Positions 21,480 through 33,243 of a DNA stretch of 64,000 nt are shown here, one piece after another. The position numbers and the translations under genes were made by a program. Below the pieces are notes generated by a model. That model saw only the letters and a list, made by a program, of their open reading frames with translations. It did no database searches and was not told the origin of the DNA. Source of the stretch: Eucommia ulmoides (Eukaryota > Streptophyta > Magnoliopsida > Garryales > Eucommiaceae); contig CM028334.1 in the NCBI GenBank assembly GCA_016647705.1, forward strand, positions 15,050,402 to 15,114,401, given 5' to 3'. The stretch's first letter is position 1, and each line of letters opens with the position of its first letter.

Positions 21480-21830
21480 CAAAAGGATGTGGGGTTGTTC
21501 TTTAAATTCTAAAAAGTTTGACAACATTCTGGAATTTGGGTTGTTTTCTAACTACTTGAAAGTTTAGTGCTATTCTGTAAATTTTGAAAAGGTTTGGGGC
21601 AGATATTATAAGTTACAGAAAGGTTTAGGTTCATTTCTACAGATTCCAGGAAGTAATGGGGCTATTTCTACAAGTTCTGGAGGCTGTAGGGTAGTTTTTG
21701 CTAGTTCCAGAACGTTGTGGGGTTGTTTCTGCAGGTTTCAATGAGTTGAAGTTCTGGAAAGTTGTGGGGGTGTTGCTACAGGTTCCAAAATCGATTGAGG
21801 ATATTTTTGTAAATTTTAAAAAAGTTGGGA
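21480..21830. repeat. Degenerate minisatellite, about 45-base unit
   Basis: Seven or eight units follow the pattern AGTTCTGGAA-GTTGTGGGG-TTGTTTCTACAG, with increasing drift toward the left end. There are no open frames of note. Confidence 0.75.
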
Positions 21831-22303
21831 ATTAATAGAGATAAGTAGAAGTCATATAGAGAAAGAAGAGAAAGTATCTCGACTCTAACTATCGCGAGGA
21901 AACTGATTGGTTCAAGAAGGAGAAGAATTTCGCAAGTACGGCGAAGATCTTGGTGAAGAAGAAGAGAGGACTTTAGATGCTGCACAACAGCAATGAGTCT
22001 ATTTGGACTTGGTTCACTATAATATTGTGGGTCCTTTCTCGCATGCTACCATTTGGGGTTCTCAATATATTTTGTTATTATTGTCGATGATTATTGCCAC
22101 TATACATGTTTATATCTCATGAGAAATCGATCTGAACTCTTTTGAATTTATTGTGATTTTATTTTTAATTATTCACACTTAATGTCTTTCACACTTACAC
22201 TGCCATGGAATATAAAGAAAAAAAAATTCCTTACCATCATTGAAAAAATTGAACTATTACACAACCATCATAATATGATACCCCTGAAGAAAAAAAATGT
22301 GTG
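21831..22303. other. Spacer without recognised features
   Basis: A+T-rich sequence with no convincing frame. A fragment at 22015-22120 vaguely reads as retroelement integrase (IVDDYCHYTCLYLMRNRSEL) and may be a tiny copia relic. Confidence 0.4.
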
Positions 22304-22316
22304 CACTACAACAAAA
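22304..22316. mobile_element. CACTA-type terminal motif, different family
   Basis: CACTACAACAAAA is followed by ACTGCCTATAAGGGCAC and inverted GGGACACTAT and ATAGTGTCCC words within 140 bases. This resembles the subterminal region of another CACTA group. No inverted partner was seen before 26115, so either the far end is lost or the element is truncated by the LTR fragment there. Confidence 0.55.
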
Positions 22317-22689
22317 ACTGCCTATAAGGGCACTTATGTTTGGGACACTATATGTATTGTACCCTATAAAAGTGTTTTTCGAGACATTATAGGTATTGTG
22401 CCCCTATAATTAAATATTTAAAGGACACAAAATAGTGTCCCAATAAAATTTAATTAGTAATTAAATAAATTAATATCTATACATAATATAAAAGGGCAAA
22501 AAATAATGCCCTAAAAATAGAAACTATATTAGGGCACAATTTTGTGTTATATTATAATTTAATTATTTAATTATAGATCAATTAATGGTGTCTTAATGTA
22601 TATATTAAAATAAATTAAAATAAATTAAATTAGAGGTCAATTAATGGTGTCCTAATAAGGTATAATAAAATCAATTGAATAAATGAGAC

Positions 22690-24900
22690 AATCATCCTCA
22701 GAAAACGACGTCGTTCCGTATGGCGCCAAACAAAAAGAAGTCATCTCGCTCAGTTTTTGGTGGAGAATGGAAGAAGTCATCCTGCTCAGATTTTTGTGGA
22801 GAATGGAGCCCTAACTAATCTTCACCGCCTTCATTTTCTATCATATTTTCCTCACCTCCTTCTAGCCGCTCAGTTTTTTGGCGGAAGAATGAAGCCCTAA
22901 TACCGAGAGCTTCACTCAAGAATCAAGCCCTAATCATCTTCACTTCTTTCCACCCGCTCAGCCTTCTTCCTAACCTGGCGACATCGTCTTCGTCGTTGCC
23001 CTCCAGCTGCATCGGAGTTCAACCGACGACAATCGAGCACGGTTAGTTTTTTTATTCTCTTTTTTGCTCCAATCTATTCTGCAATTCGATTTGTTAATTT
23101 AATTCTTCTATCCTCTCTTTCCACCTTCGATCTATTCTAGCAGAACCCTCTCTAGAGCTCACAAAAAAGGAGTTTTCTATTCCAGAGGTGATTCACAATC
23201 AAAATTCAGGTATATTTACAACGATTCTTCAATTTATTTTTATAGCTATGACTTCCTAACAATGATCTTTAGTTACCTGTTTCATTTCAAAATATGACTT
23301 CCTAACAATGATCTTTAACTATGTCCAATTATGGTACATAACTAAAAGAATTTAAGCATTCAATGTTGTGATGAAAACCATATTATGGAAGTTTAAACAA
23401 CTCTTTTACTTCGTGTTTCATCGTTACTTATTTTATTATTGTGTTTATGCATTTGCACTTATCATAATGGATTGGATATTTATATGTGTCTGTATATTTA
23501 TTTATATGTATCCTTGTTGGGGTTAATTTCAGTCACACCTCTTGTCTTTTTGCAAACCAACAACAATACTCCTTGTTCTTTTGCAAATGACAATGACACC
23601 CACTACTAGTGGTCAAATGAAATAAATATCTCTGCATTTCACTGATTATTTATTAAACAAATAACATCAGTAAGATTATAAAACTAATTATCACCAAAAT
23701 CTTTCACCACCACTTGAATTCATTCATACACTTTCAGCTAAGCACGTAATGAATAAATAGAAGCATTTGACTTTCGATGATCTTAGTTATCTCATCAATT
23801 TTCTTATTTAATCTCACATTGTTTTTCCTGTCTCGCATGGAGTTGTGCGGATGTCATCAATTGGTGGCCTTGTAGAATAGGTTGACTTGGTTATCTTTGG
23901 ATTTAGGTAATATAGGATTTACAAGCACATGTAGCACAGCAGTAGAATAATTTCTCTTGCATGTGTTTCAATCTACGCGATCTTGGTTGCAATTTCTTCC
24001 CCATAAAGACAAAAGCTGTTTTGAAATGTTAGGTCTAAGTTATCTGTTCTACAAGTGTTTGTGGCAGATATCATCTACAAATACAATATAACAAATTAAA
24101 AACATAGGAAGGGCATAAGGATAAAGAAGTTAGTCACCATAAAACGAGAAAAGGATACATAAGTTGTTCTTTGCTATTCCCAAAGACCTAGAGAAACTAT
24201 TCCCAAAGAGAATGAAAGAAATAAGAATTTTCTTTGGTAAGGAAGGTTGCTTTGCCAGTTAATGTGAGATTTTAATGTCCAAGAGAGTATATATGTCACA
24301 CTTTAACCCATTTGAATGCAGGGAGTCTCAGTGTTAGTAGAATCAAAAGGACAGGGGGCATTGTTGTCATTGTAAAACGACTATGGACCTCAATGTCAGT
24401 TTGCAAAAGGAGATGTGTATGGCTGAAATTAATCCATCCCATTTGCACCCCCCCCCACACAGTTGTTTTTCAATTGTTGAAGACATATCCACAAAGCACT
24501 CATTCCTACACCCTACCCATGGTCCGTTGATAATCATGTTTCTAGGTAACTTTTTTTTTTTGGCTACTTTTGTCTAACCGTCTATTTGACAATTTTACAC
24601 CTCCTTGCTCCTTTTACAGAAGGTAATTAAGCAATGCATAATTTCGTTAATTAGTGATATCTCTTGCTCTTTTTATGGAAGGTGATACATTCTTTGTTGT
24701 CTTGGCTGTTGAACTCCGTTACTTGGTTGAGGGGTCAATGTTTTACCATTTTTGTTGTGCGGGTAGTTTTATACGTACTTAAGTCAATGATCAAATAGAG
24801 TTGTTCTTATGGGCTAATCATACAAATTTTGTTTTGTATAGTTATTTTGCCAAAGATAATATAATGGATAAGAGTTGGATGTATCAATCGCGGGTGAGCA
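22690..24900. other. Region inside possible CACTA element, no intact gene
   Basis: It begins with AACGACGTCGTT, a perfect palindrome often seen near plant DNA-transposon ends, and two near-copies of GCTCAG-TTTTTGGTGGAGAATGGA-GAAGTCATC. Pyrimidine tracts and GT/AG borders suggest old untranslated exons. I found no transposase. Confidence 0.4.
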
Positions 24901-24914
24901 ATGCTTACATGGAA

Positions 24915-25028
24915 TAGTTCTGAAAATTTTTGGGAACAATTTTGAAAATTTTGGGAACATTTCTGAAAATTCTAGAACTGTTCTGACAAATTCTGGGACA
25001 GTTCTGAAAATTCTGGAACAGTTCTAAG
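24915..25028. repeat. Minisatellite, 20-22 base unit, about 5.5 copies
   Basis: The consensus is close to GTTCTGAAAATTCTGGGACA. Units begin at about 24917, 24939, 24960, 24980, 25001 and 25022. On the minus strand it makes a Phe/Asn/Pro-rich frame with no meaning. Confidence 0.85.
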
Positions 25029-25457
25029 TTTGTGTATTTCATTGATTTTCTCTCTCTAGATTTTCCTTTTCTTTTATTTTTTCGTAGTATTTCATTGTAG
25101 TTATTTTGTAGGTTTATCACATTGATTGAGATTTAAATTAGTCTCACCCACTGCCAAGAATGCAATCAGATTAATGATCAAGAACTTAGCAACGATCTCG
25201 ATATGACGAGCAGGTTCGTATTTCTTTTGTTTTAATTTTATTGATTTGCTTGAAAATGATAAGATCTTCTAAGTGGGTGAAATTTTGAACTCAATTTTTT
25301 GGGAATTGATGCATAATTGATATTTTTATTTTCTCAGGTTACTGATTTTTCCATTTTTGCTTCACATTTGCATTGTTGCTGTTCCTGTTGCTTCTCCTGC
25401 TACCATTTTTAAGGGCTTGTTTCTAATGGTCTGTTATACGAATTTCATACTTTTAAG

Positions 25458-25713
25458 GCCTTGGTGCATGGATCAGTAGAAGCCACCGAGCACTTGAAGC
25501 AACACTGTCTAAAGCATGTTTGTCCTCATGTATATGCTCCCCAAATTGAAGAAGTAATTGACATAACTTCATATCTATGTGCTTCCAAGGTATAAAATCT
25601 TATTGTACTTGATGATTGTGTATAACTTATTTTAGATTCAATCAATTATTCTCTGTTTTTAAATATAGGTGCAACCTTCAGACAAGCTGATGAGCAATGT
25701 GCTGTTTAAGAAG
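25458..25713 (+). pseudogene. Two exon-like segments, possible captured host gene
   Basis: Segment one (25458-25589, 132 nt) and segment two (25669-25713, 45 nt) are both open and whole-codon in length. They are bordered by AG before and GT after, with a 79-base intron between. Together they encode 59 residues starting ALVHGSVEATEHLKQH and including CPHVYAPQIEEVID. The even composition is unlike the surrounding spacer. A weaker candidate exon precedes them (about 25140-25217, ending at AGCAG/GT). I do not recognise the protein. They could be a fragment captured by the CACTA-type element or the remains of a resident gene. Confidence 0.4.
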
Positions 25714-26115
25714 GTAAGCATCTTAATATCTTCGAGCATTGATCCTTGTTCTTGTGTTATGTCTATTGTGTACTATATGTGTTCAATATTTCTAGCTTTG
25801 AGATTCTCTTTACTAATGCATTGATTGGAGGATGAACATGCTATTTTGGGATCTTGTTTTGAAATAGATTATATCTTTTCATTTAGTTGCTAGGCATAGC
25901 TTGCGAATGCGCTATAACCAAGGGCGGATGGACATAGTGCCTAGTGGGGGCGGTGGTCCCCACTCATTTTGTTTTCTGTTTTATGTTGTTTTGATATTGT
26001 ACTTGTTTTTTTAGGTATATAAACACTATATTTTGTGCCCATTTCCTTTCTTTAGTTTCATTCTCAATTTTTCTTCAAACTTAGATATGTTTACTCACCT
26101 AAAAACAGAACATAT
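25714..26115. other. Spacer without recognised features
   Basis: A+T-rich sequence with no convincing frame. It ends at the LTR fragment. Confidence 0.5.
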
Positions 26116-26600
26116 TGTTGGCCCAGTAGAATACCCAAGAGGGGGGTAAATTAGGTAATTAAAAAAATAATTATAATATAACTTGAATAAATCAAATAAT
26201 TAATTTACTTCCTAAATTAATTATTATCTTTATATCACAGGGGAATAAATCAATTAACTAGGTGCACATCCAAACAACAAAAATTACAAAGTAATAATGC
26301 AGCACACCAAGATATATCCTGGTTCATCAAGCTACCCTTGGTTACCCATGATTAGTCCAGTCCTCCGAGCCCCACTGAGATTCGCACCCACTAATTCTCA
26401 AGATCCCTTTAAAGGTAAGAACCAAACCCACACACCGATTCTTTTACAGGCTCATAATCAGCCTTTACAATTTCCTTTTCAAAAACTCAGGAATAACCTC
26501 TACTTTTTCCAGACTCAAGAATAACCTATCTTTTTACAGGTTAAAAATTAACCTAATTCTTTTTATCACTACGGCTCAAGAATCAAAACCTTACACAAAA
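26116..26600 (-). repeat. 3' end fragment of SIRE-like copia LTR, inverted
   Basis: It is the reverse complement of the last 480 or so bases of the LTR ending at 30596 and starts TGTTGG (LTR end CCAACA reversed). It is clearly diverged from the LTRs at 28475 and 35032. The 5' three quarters of the LTR are missing. Confidence 0.8.
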
Positions 26601-27502
26601 TGATAGATTAGGTCAAGCTCTGCAACGATTTCTAGGGTAAGATTGCCTCTAGGGTAAGATTGCAACAATTTCTAGTGTTGGGTGCTAGGGCTGGAGCAAC
26701 GATGAATGATCTACCGTCGGAGCTCGGGCTTTGAGAGAGGTATAAGCGAAGGAGAAGGTGTGGCCAGATCTAAGGTACAAATTTAGAATAGGGCTGCTAG
26801 GGTTGATTAATGAAGATATGAAAGATGAAGAAAAATGAAGGAAGAGCCTCAACGCGGATAACAGAAGATCACAGATGGAAGGGGAATGAACGCGTCTTGT
26901 TTTTTGGTTTAGGAACTAATTTTTTTAACAATAAATTAATATCACACTTAAGTCAATTAATGTGATAAAAACTATCTATTTATTATCACAGTTTACTTAA
27001 AAATGAGATAGAAAATATTTATTATCATATAATATTTTTTAACTGAGGTTATATTTCTGTTATAATTTTATTGTCACAGTTTGTACAAAAAATTAGATAT
27101 TTATTTTCTGCTAAGTTAGATAGATAAATCTACTTTATTTTAGTGGTGAGCCCCTTACGATTGTTTGTCAAGTATCTCACACTAATGCATCTAAGATTCA
27201 CCATTCTCAGAGAGAAAATACCTCACCAACTAGTTTACCCGAAAGATTAAGTCCTAATGTAAAGATTTTATATGACCAGAAATATTTAGGATATTAAGTC
27301 ACTAAAATATCTATGATCTCATTCCTTTTAATCACTATTTAGAGCTAAGATATTTTCAACTTAATATCAAAGGTACCACATCAATATTATGTAATAAAGT
27401 GTAATCCTAAAACCAATTTTTTGAATAAATACTTCAGATTGTGATTTTATAAATGAAACCACTAAAAACAATAAATCAGATTAACTATAAGTCTTTTTTA
27501 CA
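26601..27502 (-). repeat. Probable 3' LTR of old minus-strand copia
   Basis: The upper border is fixed by the polypurine tract at 27503-27512 (AGTGGGAGAT on the minus strand) followed by TGTAAAAAAGAC. The lower border (TGATAG at 26601) is a guess from the expected TG-CA ends. No partner LTR is seen, so identity as an LTR is inferred. Confidence 0.45.
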
Positions 27503-28469
27503 ATCTCCCACTAGCAGTATAGTCAATTTCTGCACTAGTTAATACCTATTTTATGTGGAGTCTTATTTAACTATTGTAAGAATAGTGCCATAATGGGTCC
27601 ACAACATTATTCGCTATGTCTGCTCTCTTAATGTTAATATAATTTATTCCCACAATTTGTTGAATCAATTAAAAATGTCGCTCTATGTGTTTCGATTTCT
27701 TATCAGATCTGAGTTCATTGGCCTTAGCTATAACCCCGTTGTTGGTACATTGAAGTAGCAATTAATCAATGCCAGGAACTATTCCAAGTTTAATGATGAA
27801 CTTCTTAATCCAAACACTTTTCTTAGTTGATTCCAGAAAGGCAATGTACTCGTCATCAGTAATGGAATATGCATTTGTATTTTCCTTATAACTCTTCAAA
27901 TTACTAGCCCCATTATTCAGGATAAGTATGTATCCTAAATTCAACATCTGGTCATCTATATCAAATTAAAATTTTGAATAATTATAATTGTCAACTAGTT
28001 TATCTCATCTATAAACTAAAAATTATCCTTACAGTTATTTATAGATTTTAGAATAGACTTCACGGTCACCAAGTATTCCAAACCTAGATTCGCATAATAT
28101 GTGTTGGTCAATCCTATATCATGACTGCGATCGAGCCTCGTACATAGCATAACATACATGGCACTTTCAATTACCAAGGTATATGGAATCCTACTCATCA
28201 TATCCATTTCCTCGAGACTTTAGGGACTCATTATTCGAGAGAGAAATTTCATGTCAAACTGGTAGAAATCCTCTTTTAGAATGCACCATTTTGAATTACA
28301 CCAATACCATATCTATATACCCAAATTTAGATAGTTTAGGAATCATTCTATTTCTATATCTATAGATCTTTATACCCATTATATATAACACTTCTCCCAA
28401 ATCCTTCACAGAGAAAGTTTTAGAAAGTCAGCTTGAGATAATGACATAATTCCTACATCATTTTCAATT
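27503..28469 (-). pseudogene. Old copia RT end and RNase H, minus strand
   Basis: The minus-strand frames show the copia RT/RNase H junction. One frame reads MSRIPYT then VMLCTRLDRSHD (28207-28016). The RNase H segment follows at 27947-27762 with a decayed TTEAEYIA motif (SITDDEYIAFLES) and VWIKKFI. Frameshifts and stops separate the pieces. The sequence continues on the other side of a nested element at 37169. Confidence 0.85.
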
Positions 28470-28474
28470 AGTAG
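28470..28474. repeat. Target-site duplication, left (AGTAG)
   Basis: AGTAG directly precedes the LTR start. The same five bases follow the 3' LTR at 37164-37168. Confidence 0.9.
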
Positions 28475-30596
28475 TGTTGATCCTAAGATTTTGATGGACA
28501 ATTAAGTGTTGATGTTTTGGTGGAACTAATGGTTTAATTGAGTGTTTCAGTTAATTAGTTCCAGTGATGAAGATGCGATAGCAAATTATGAATGGATTCT
28601 AAATGATGATGACAAAGATGATGAAGAATTAAGAGTTTGAAGAAATTAGAGAAAACAACTCAGGTGAAATTCAACTCTTAATATCCCAATTAGGAACATA
28701 CGGCACAATTTTTTTTTTATTGCTTATGTGTATTTTGATAAGATGAAATTATTTGCTCCTATATGTATTTGAAAAGAAATATTTATAATGGATTAAAATT
28801 AAATTTAAATATTTAGTGGAACTAATTAAGAAAGAAAATGGTTAAAGGGGCAAAAACTTAAATAAGAATAAGTTAAAAACGAGTTCAGAAAAGAAATTCA
28901 ACATATATAAATCGACTGGTAAGTCGACTAGACAAAGCAGACAAAACTTTCTGTATCTCTAAGTCGACTAGTGAAGAGAAGATGAACTCTCTGTATCTCT
29001 AAGTCGACAAGTAGGTCGACTGGTGAAGATAAATCGCACTCTCTAAATCTCCAAGTCGACAGATAGGTCAACTGATGAACGCAACAACTTTAGCTTGGTT
29101 ACATCCTGAATCGAACAGTCGATTGGTCGGTCCACTGGATGCGCAGTTTTAGGATATTGGAGGATTTCGAATTTATATCTAAATGTAGCCGTTTTTTGTT
29201 GGGATTTGTGAGAGATTTCTAGGATTTTATGATATTTAAGATATGTTTTACCTATTATTTAAATACTATTGATTTGGTTCATTAAATTTTAATGTTTCCC
29301 AATTTGGTACATAAAATTGTTTATATTCTAATTAATTGAAATTGATAAATATTTGGGGGACTTAATTAAGAGATTTAAAAGATGTAATTAAGTGATTGAA
29401 CCAAAATGAGGTCATAATGATATACGGGGTCTAAGAGAGCATTTAAGTGTTATGATAGATGGGAACTAGCCATTAGAGAGCTGATTTATATCCCATATAT
29501 ATGGACCTACGTTTTTCATATATCCTTAACAAGTAAAAGAGAGCTAAAAGAGTTAAGATCATATTGAGTTGTTCTAAGATATATCATTCTGATATTTTGT
29601 GATTGCTATTCTAAGAGACGATCTTGAGAATCATTGGCTATTAATCTTTGCTGCTACCAGATCTGAAGTAATATCGCTCTATTTATTTTTCTGTCGATTC
29701 CGGGTGAGATCTTTCCAATTACTTTATATTGTGCATTGCTTGTTTAATTTTTGGAAATCGATCTTCAGAAATTGTTTTTGATTTTCATTAAAGAAAATTT
29801 TATATAAACAATTTCTTGAATCTGATTATGTGCCCAATTATTTGCTACCCATCATTTGTTTAAAATCAAATTTTCAATCTCACATTTTTCTACCACGAGA
29901 TTTGGGATATTAACCGAGTTTTAATTTATCTGGGGTGATAGAAGTTTCGAGTGAGATAATTTTCTTATTAATTTGTATTGGTGAGTAGTGTAATGGATTA
30001 GATATTGTTGGGGGTATTTAATCAAAGGGTAGCCAGTTTCAGTCTCTTCCTATAAAGAGATTGAGGTAGTAATTCTTCCTGGATAGAATTAAGATTGAGT
30101 GAATTTTGTAACAGTTCAATCCTTACCGGGTAAACGGATATTTGGAGTATTGGTGAGGTTTTGATTCTTTTGCCTTTGTATTAAAAAGAATTAAGTTATT
30201 CTTTAACTTGTAAAAAGTAAAGGTTCTTCCTTAACCTATGAAAAGGATTTTGTAAAGGTTGATTCTGAGCCTATAAAATAATCTTTGCGAGGGTTTGGTT
30301 CCTACCTTTAAAGGGATCTTGAGTATTAATGGGTGCAACTCTCCGTGGAGCTCGAAGAACTAGATTAGCCAAAAGTAACTTAGTGAACCAGTATAAATCT
30401 CTGGGGTGCTGCAATATTTGATTTGTTTATTTTTGTTATTTGGTGTGCACCTAGTTGGCTTTATAATTCCGCTGTGATATAAAGATAATAATTAATTTAG
30501 GATTAAAATTAATTATTTGATTTATTAAGTATTTTATTCTGATAAATTTTTAATTACCCAATTCACCCCCTTATTGGGTATTCCACTAGGCCAACA
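28475..30596 (+). repeat. 5' LTR of SIRE/Maximus-like copia
   Basis: This 2,122-bp LTR starts TGTTGATCC and ends CCAACA, and it pairs with 35032-37163. It has a run of GTCGAC words at 28916-29135. CATATATATGGACC at about 29496 may be the core promoter. It is unusually long for copia. Confidence 0.95.
28916..29135. repeat. GTCGAC dyad array in 5' LTR
   Basis: At least six AAGTCGAC or GGTCGAC words occur in pairs of the form AAGTCGACxGGTxAGTCGACTGG. They are separated by about 55 bases with CTCTCTGTATCTCT spacers. The array is repeated in the 3' LTR (35465-35695) and in the fragment at 10800-11060. Confidence 0.85.
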
Positions 30597-30598
30597 AT

Positions 30599-30614
30599 TG
30601 GCATTAGAGCTGGG
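30599..30614 (+). promoter_or_regulatory. Primer-binding site, decayed tRNA-iMet type
   Basis: TGGCATTAGAGCTGGG differs from the standard TGGTATCAGAGC core at two of twelve bases. It starts two bases after the LTR end. Confidence 0.85.
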
Positions 30615-30646
30615 TTAGCTCGACATTTATAGATAACAAAGATCAC

Positions 30647-31600
30647 ATGGCGCACATAATAGGCACACTAGTTGATGGGTAGTCTATGCACTGACCACCT
30701 TTGTTTTGCAGGTGAAAGTTACTCGTTTTGGAAAAGTATGATAGCCTTTCTTCAGGCTACAAATTATGATGTGTGGTTAACAATCGAAGATGGTCCATTT
30801 ATTCCAATGGAAAATGGAGTTGAGAAGAAGAAGGAACAACTAACTCCTTTTGATAGGCAGAAACTCTCTATAAACTCTCAAGCTATTAATATTCTATTTT
30901 ACTCTTTAGATGCTAACGAATATTCTAGAGTTTCAGGTTATAAATCTGTAAAAGAGATGTGGGATAAGCTACAAGTTACCCACGAAGGGACAAGTCAAGT
31001 GAAGCAGTAAAAAATCAACACTCTTATGAGAAAATTTAAGTTGTTCAAAATGGAGAAAAATGAATCGATTCATGAGATGTATACTCGCTTCAACAACATA
31101 TGCAACAACTTGAGTCAACTTGAAAAGCCATACTCCTTGGAGGATAGAGTACGAAAAGTCATAAGGTCCTTAACAAAAATATGGGAGTCAAAGGTGATAG
31201 CAATTGAGGAAGCCAAAGATCTTGGCAAATATGAAATTGATGGTCTCATAGGTAACTTGATGACTCATGAATCGGTGATTAAAGGATATGAGGATGATAT
31301 CGAAAACGGCAAGAGAAAATTCTTGGCACTAAAATCTCAAAAATTTGAAGAAGAGGATGATAGTGATGATGAAAGTCTTGATAGTGAGGAAAAGAAAGAT
31401 GTAGTACTTCTTACAAAAATTTTAGAAGAATGACTCACCGCACATTCTGTGGGAGAAGAAACCTCAACATGTCTAAAGTAGAATATTACAATTGTCACAA
31501 GACCGGTCACTTTCAAAACGATTGTCCCGAACTGAAGAAGGATAAAGATAAGGAAAAGAAGAAGAAAAGAAAATAAGAAAGCAAAGAAGAGTAAGAAGAA
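30647..31600 (+). pseudogene. SIRE-like copia gag
   Basis: Gag forms the particle that packages the RNA. The original start is probably ATG 30647, from which the frame meets TAG (30680) and TGA (30692). Readable stretches are 30672-31010 (FWKSMIAFLQATNYDVW) and 31026-31433 (the UBN2-type region with FNNICNNL and VIAIEEAKDL). The zinc knuckle at 31484-31525 has Tyr in place of the first Cys (YYNC-x4-H-x4-C), so it would not bind zinc normally. A Lys-rich tail follows. Confidence 0.9.
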
Positions 31601-31604
31601 ACCC

Positions 31605-32603
31605 ATGAAGTCTACTTGGGATGATACTGATTCAAGTAGCTCGAAAAAATCAAGTAGTAAAGACACGTCCATGCTTGCATTAATGGCCACTGGGGGTAAG
31701 ATTATTCTAAAAGCTTCAATAAGTAAGGACAAATGGTTCCTGGATAGTGGTTGTTCACGACACATGATGGGAGATAAAGGAAAATTTACATGTTTGACAC
31801 CTAAAGATGGAGGTCATGTGACTTTCGGAGACAACGCAAATGGTAAAATTATCGCTATAGGTAATATCGGTAATAGTACTACTATTATTAAAGATGTGTT
31901 ACTAGTTGATGGACTTAAACATAATTTGCTTAGTATTAGTCAACTATGTGATAAAGGCTATAATTTTATATTTGATCATGCTAGGTGCATTATTAAGAAT
32001 AGTCATGATAGTAATATCTTGTTAGTTGCATCACATTTTGAGAATGTTTATACTTGCTCATTTGATGATTTTAATTCTCAAAATTTATCTTGTTTGAATG
32101 CTTTATCTGAAAATAGTTGGTTATGGCATAGAAGACTTGGGCATGCTAGTATGGAGTTAATTTCTAACTCATCTAAGAAGAGTCTTGTACGTGGCCTACC
32201 TGATTTGAAATTTGCAAAAGATAGAGTATGTGATGCATATCAATTAGGCAAACAGGATAGATCATTATTTAAGAAAAATATGCATACTTCCACGTCTAAA
32301 TGTCTTGAATTATTGCATCTTGATTTGTTTAGGACTAACGCTGTTGCTAGTTTTGGTGGTAAGTTTTATGCATTTGTTATAGTTGATGATTATTTCAGAC
32401 TTACCTGGGTATTTTTTCTTGTTAAGAAAAGTGAGATTGCTTCTGTTCTTGCAAAATTTTGTAAACGTGTTCAAAATGAGAAACAATGCTCCATTATTAA
32501 TATTCGTAGTGATAGAGGAAGAGAATTTAAGAATGATGATGTGGTAAATTATTGTGATGAGCATGGTTATGCTCACAACTTTTCTGCACCAAGATCACCG
32601 TAA
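31605..32603 (+). pseudogene. SIRE-like copia protease and integrase, N part
   Basis: The 332-codon open frame shows the aspartic protease active site (WFLDSGCSRHMM, about residue 46-57) and VDGLKHNLLSISQLCDKG, typical of the SIRE/Maximus lineage. The GAG-pre-integrase zinc region (LWHRRLGH) comes next. The last zinc Cys is Tyr (VCDAY, codon 32238). The first two catalytic Asp residues are in LLHLDL and RSDRGREF. A TAA at 32601 stops the frame just before the third catalytic residue, which is still present as VVERKN. Confidence 0.92.
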
Positions 32604-33243
32604 CAAAATGGTGTAGTGGAAAGGAAGAACATGACGCTTCAAGAGATGGCTAGAACAATACTCAATGAAAATCACTTACCAACCTACTTCTGGGCCGAAG
32701 CAGTAAGTACAACTTGTCACATAGTAAACTGAGTATCAATTCGTAGAGGGTTTAACAAAACCCGATATGAAATCTGGAATGGTAAGACTCCTAATATTTC
32801 CTATTTTAAAGTTTTTGAATGCACGTGTTTTATTTTGAATGACAAGGATAATCTTAGTAAATTTGATGCTAAATCTGATTATGGAATTTTCCTTGGATAT
32901 GCTACTAACAGTGAGGCTTATGAGTTTATAATAAATGTACATTAGTAGTAGAAGAAACAATACATGTTATTTTTAAGGAAGCTGATCCATTCTTGTACAG
33001 AAAGGTTTTGGATGATGATGATGTAGGTATTTTAAATAATCAAAACCAAGGTGATAATGTACCTGAGGAGTCCCAACAAGAGGAGGAACCTAAGGAAAAT
33101 GATTCGACTTTACCAAGAGCTATAAAGACAGTACCAAGATATTCGCTTAAAGAAATCATCAGTAATTTTGAAAGAGGTGTAAGTACTCGTTCTTATCTTA
33201 GGGATATAATTAATCTTTCTTTCTTATCTTAAATTGAGCCTAA
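32604..33243 (+). pseudogene. SIRE-like copia integrase C part and linker
   Basis: The frame continues with VVERKN (catalytic Glu) and the typical NENHLPTYFWAEAV. A TGA (32730) stands where Trp is usual. YEIWNGKTPNISYFKVF and GYATNSEAYE follow, then an acidic linker open at 32993-33232. Confidence 0.88.
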
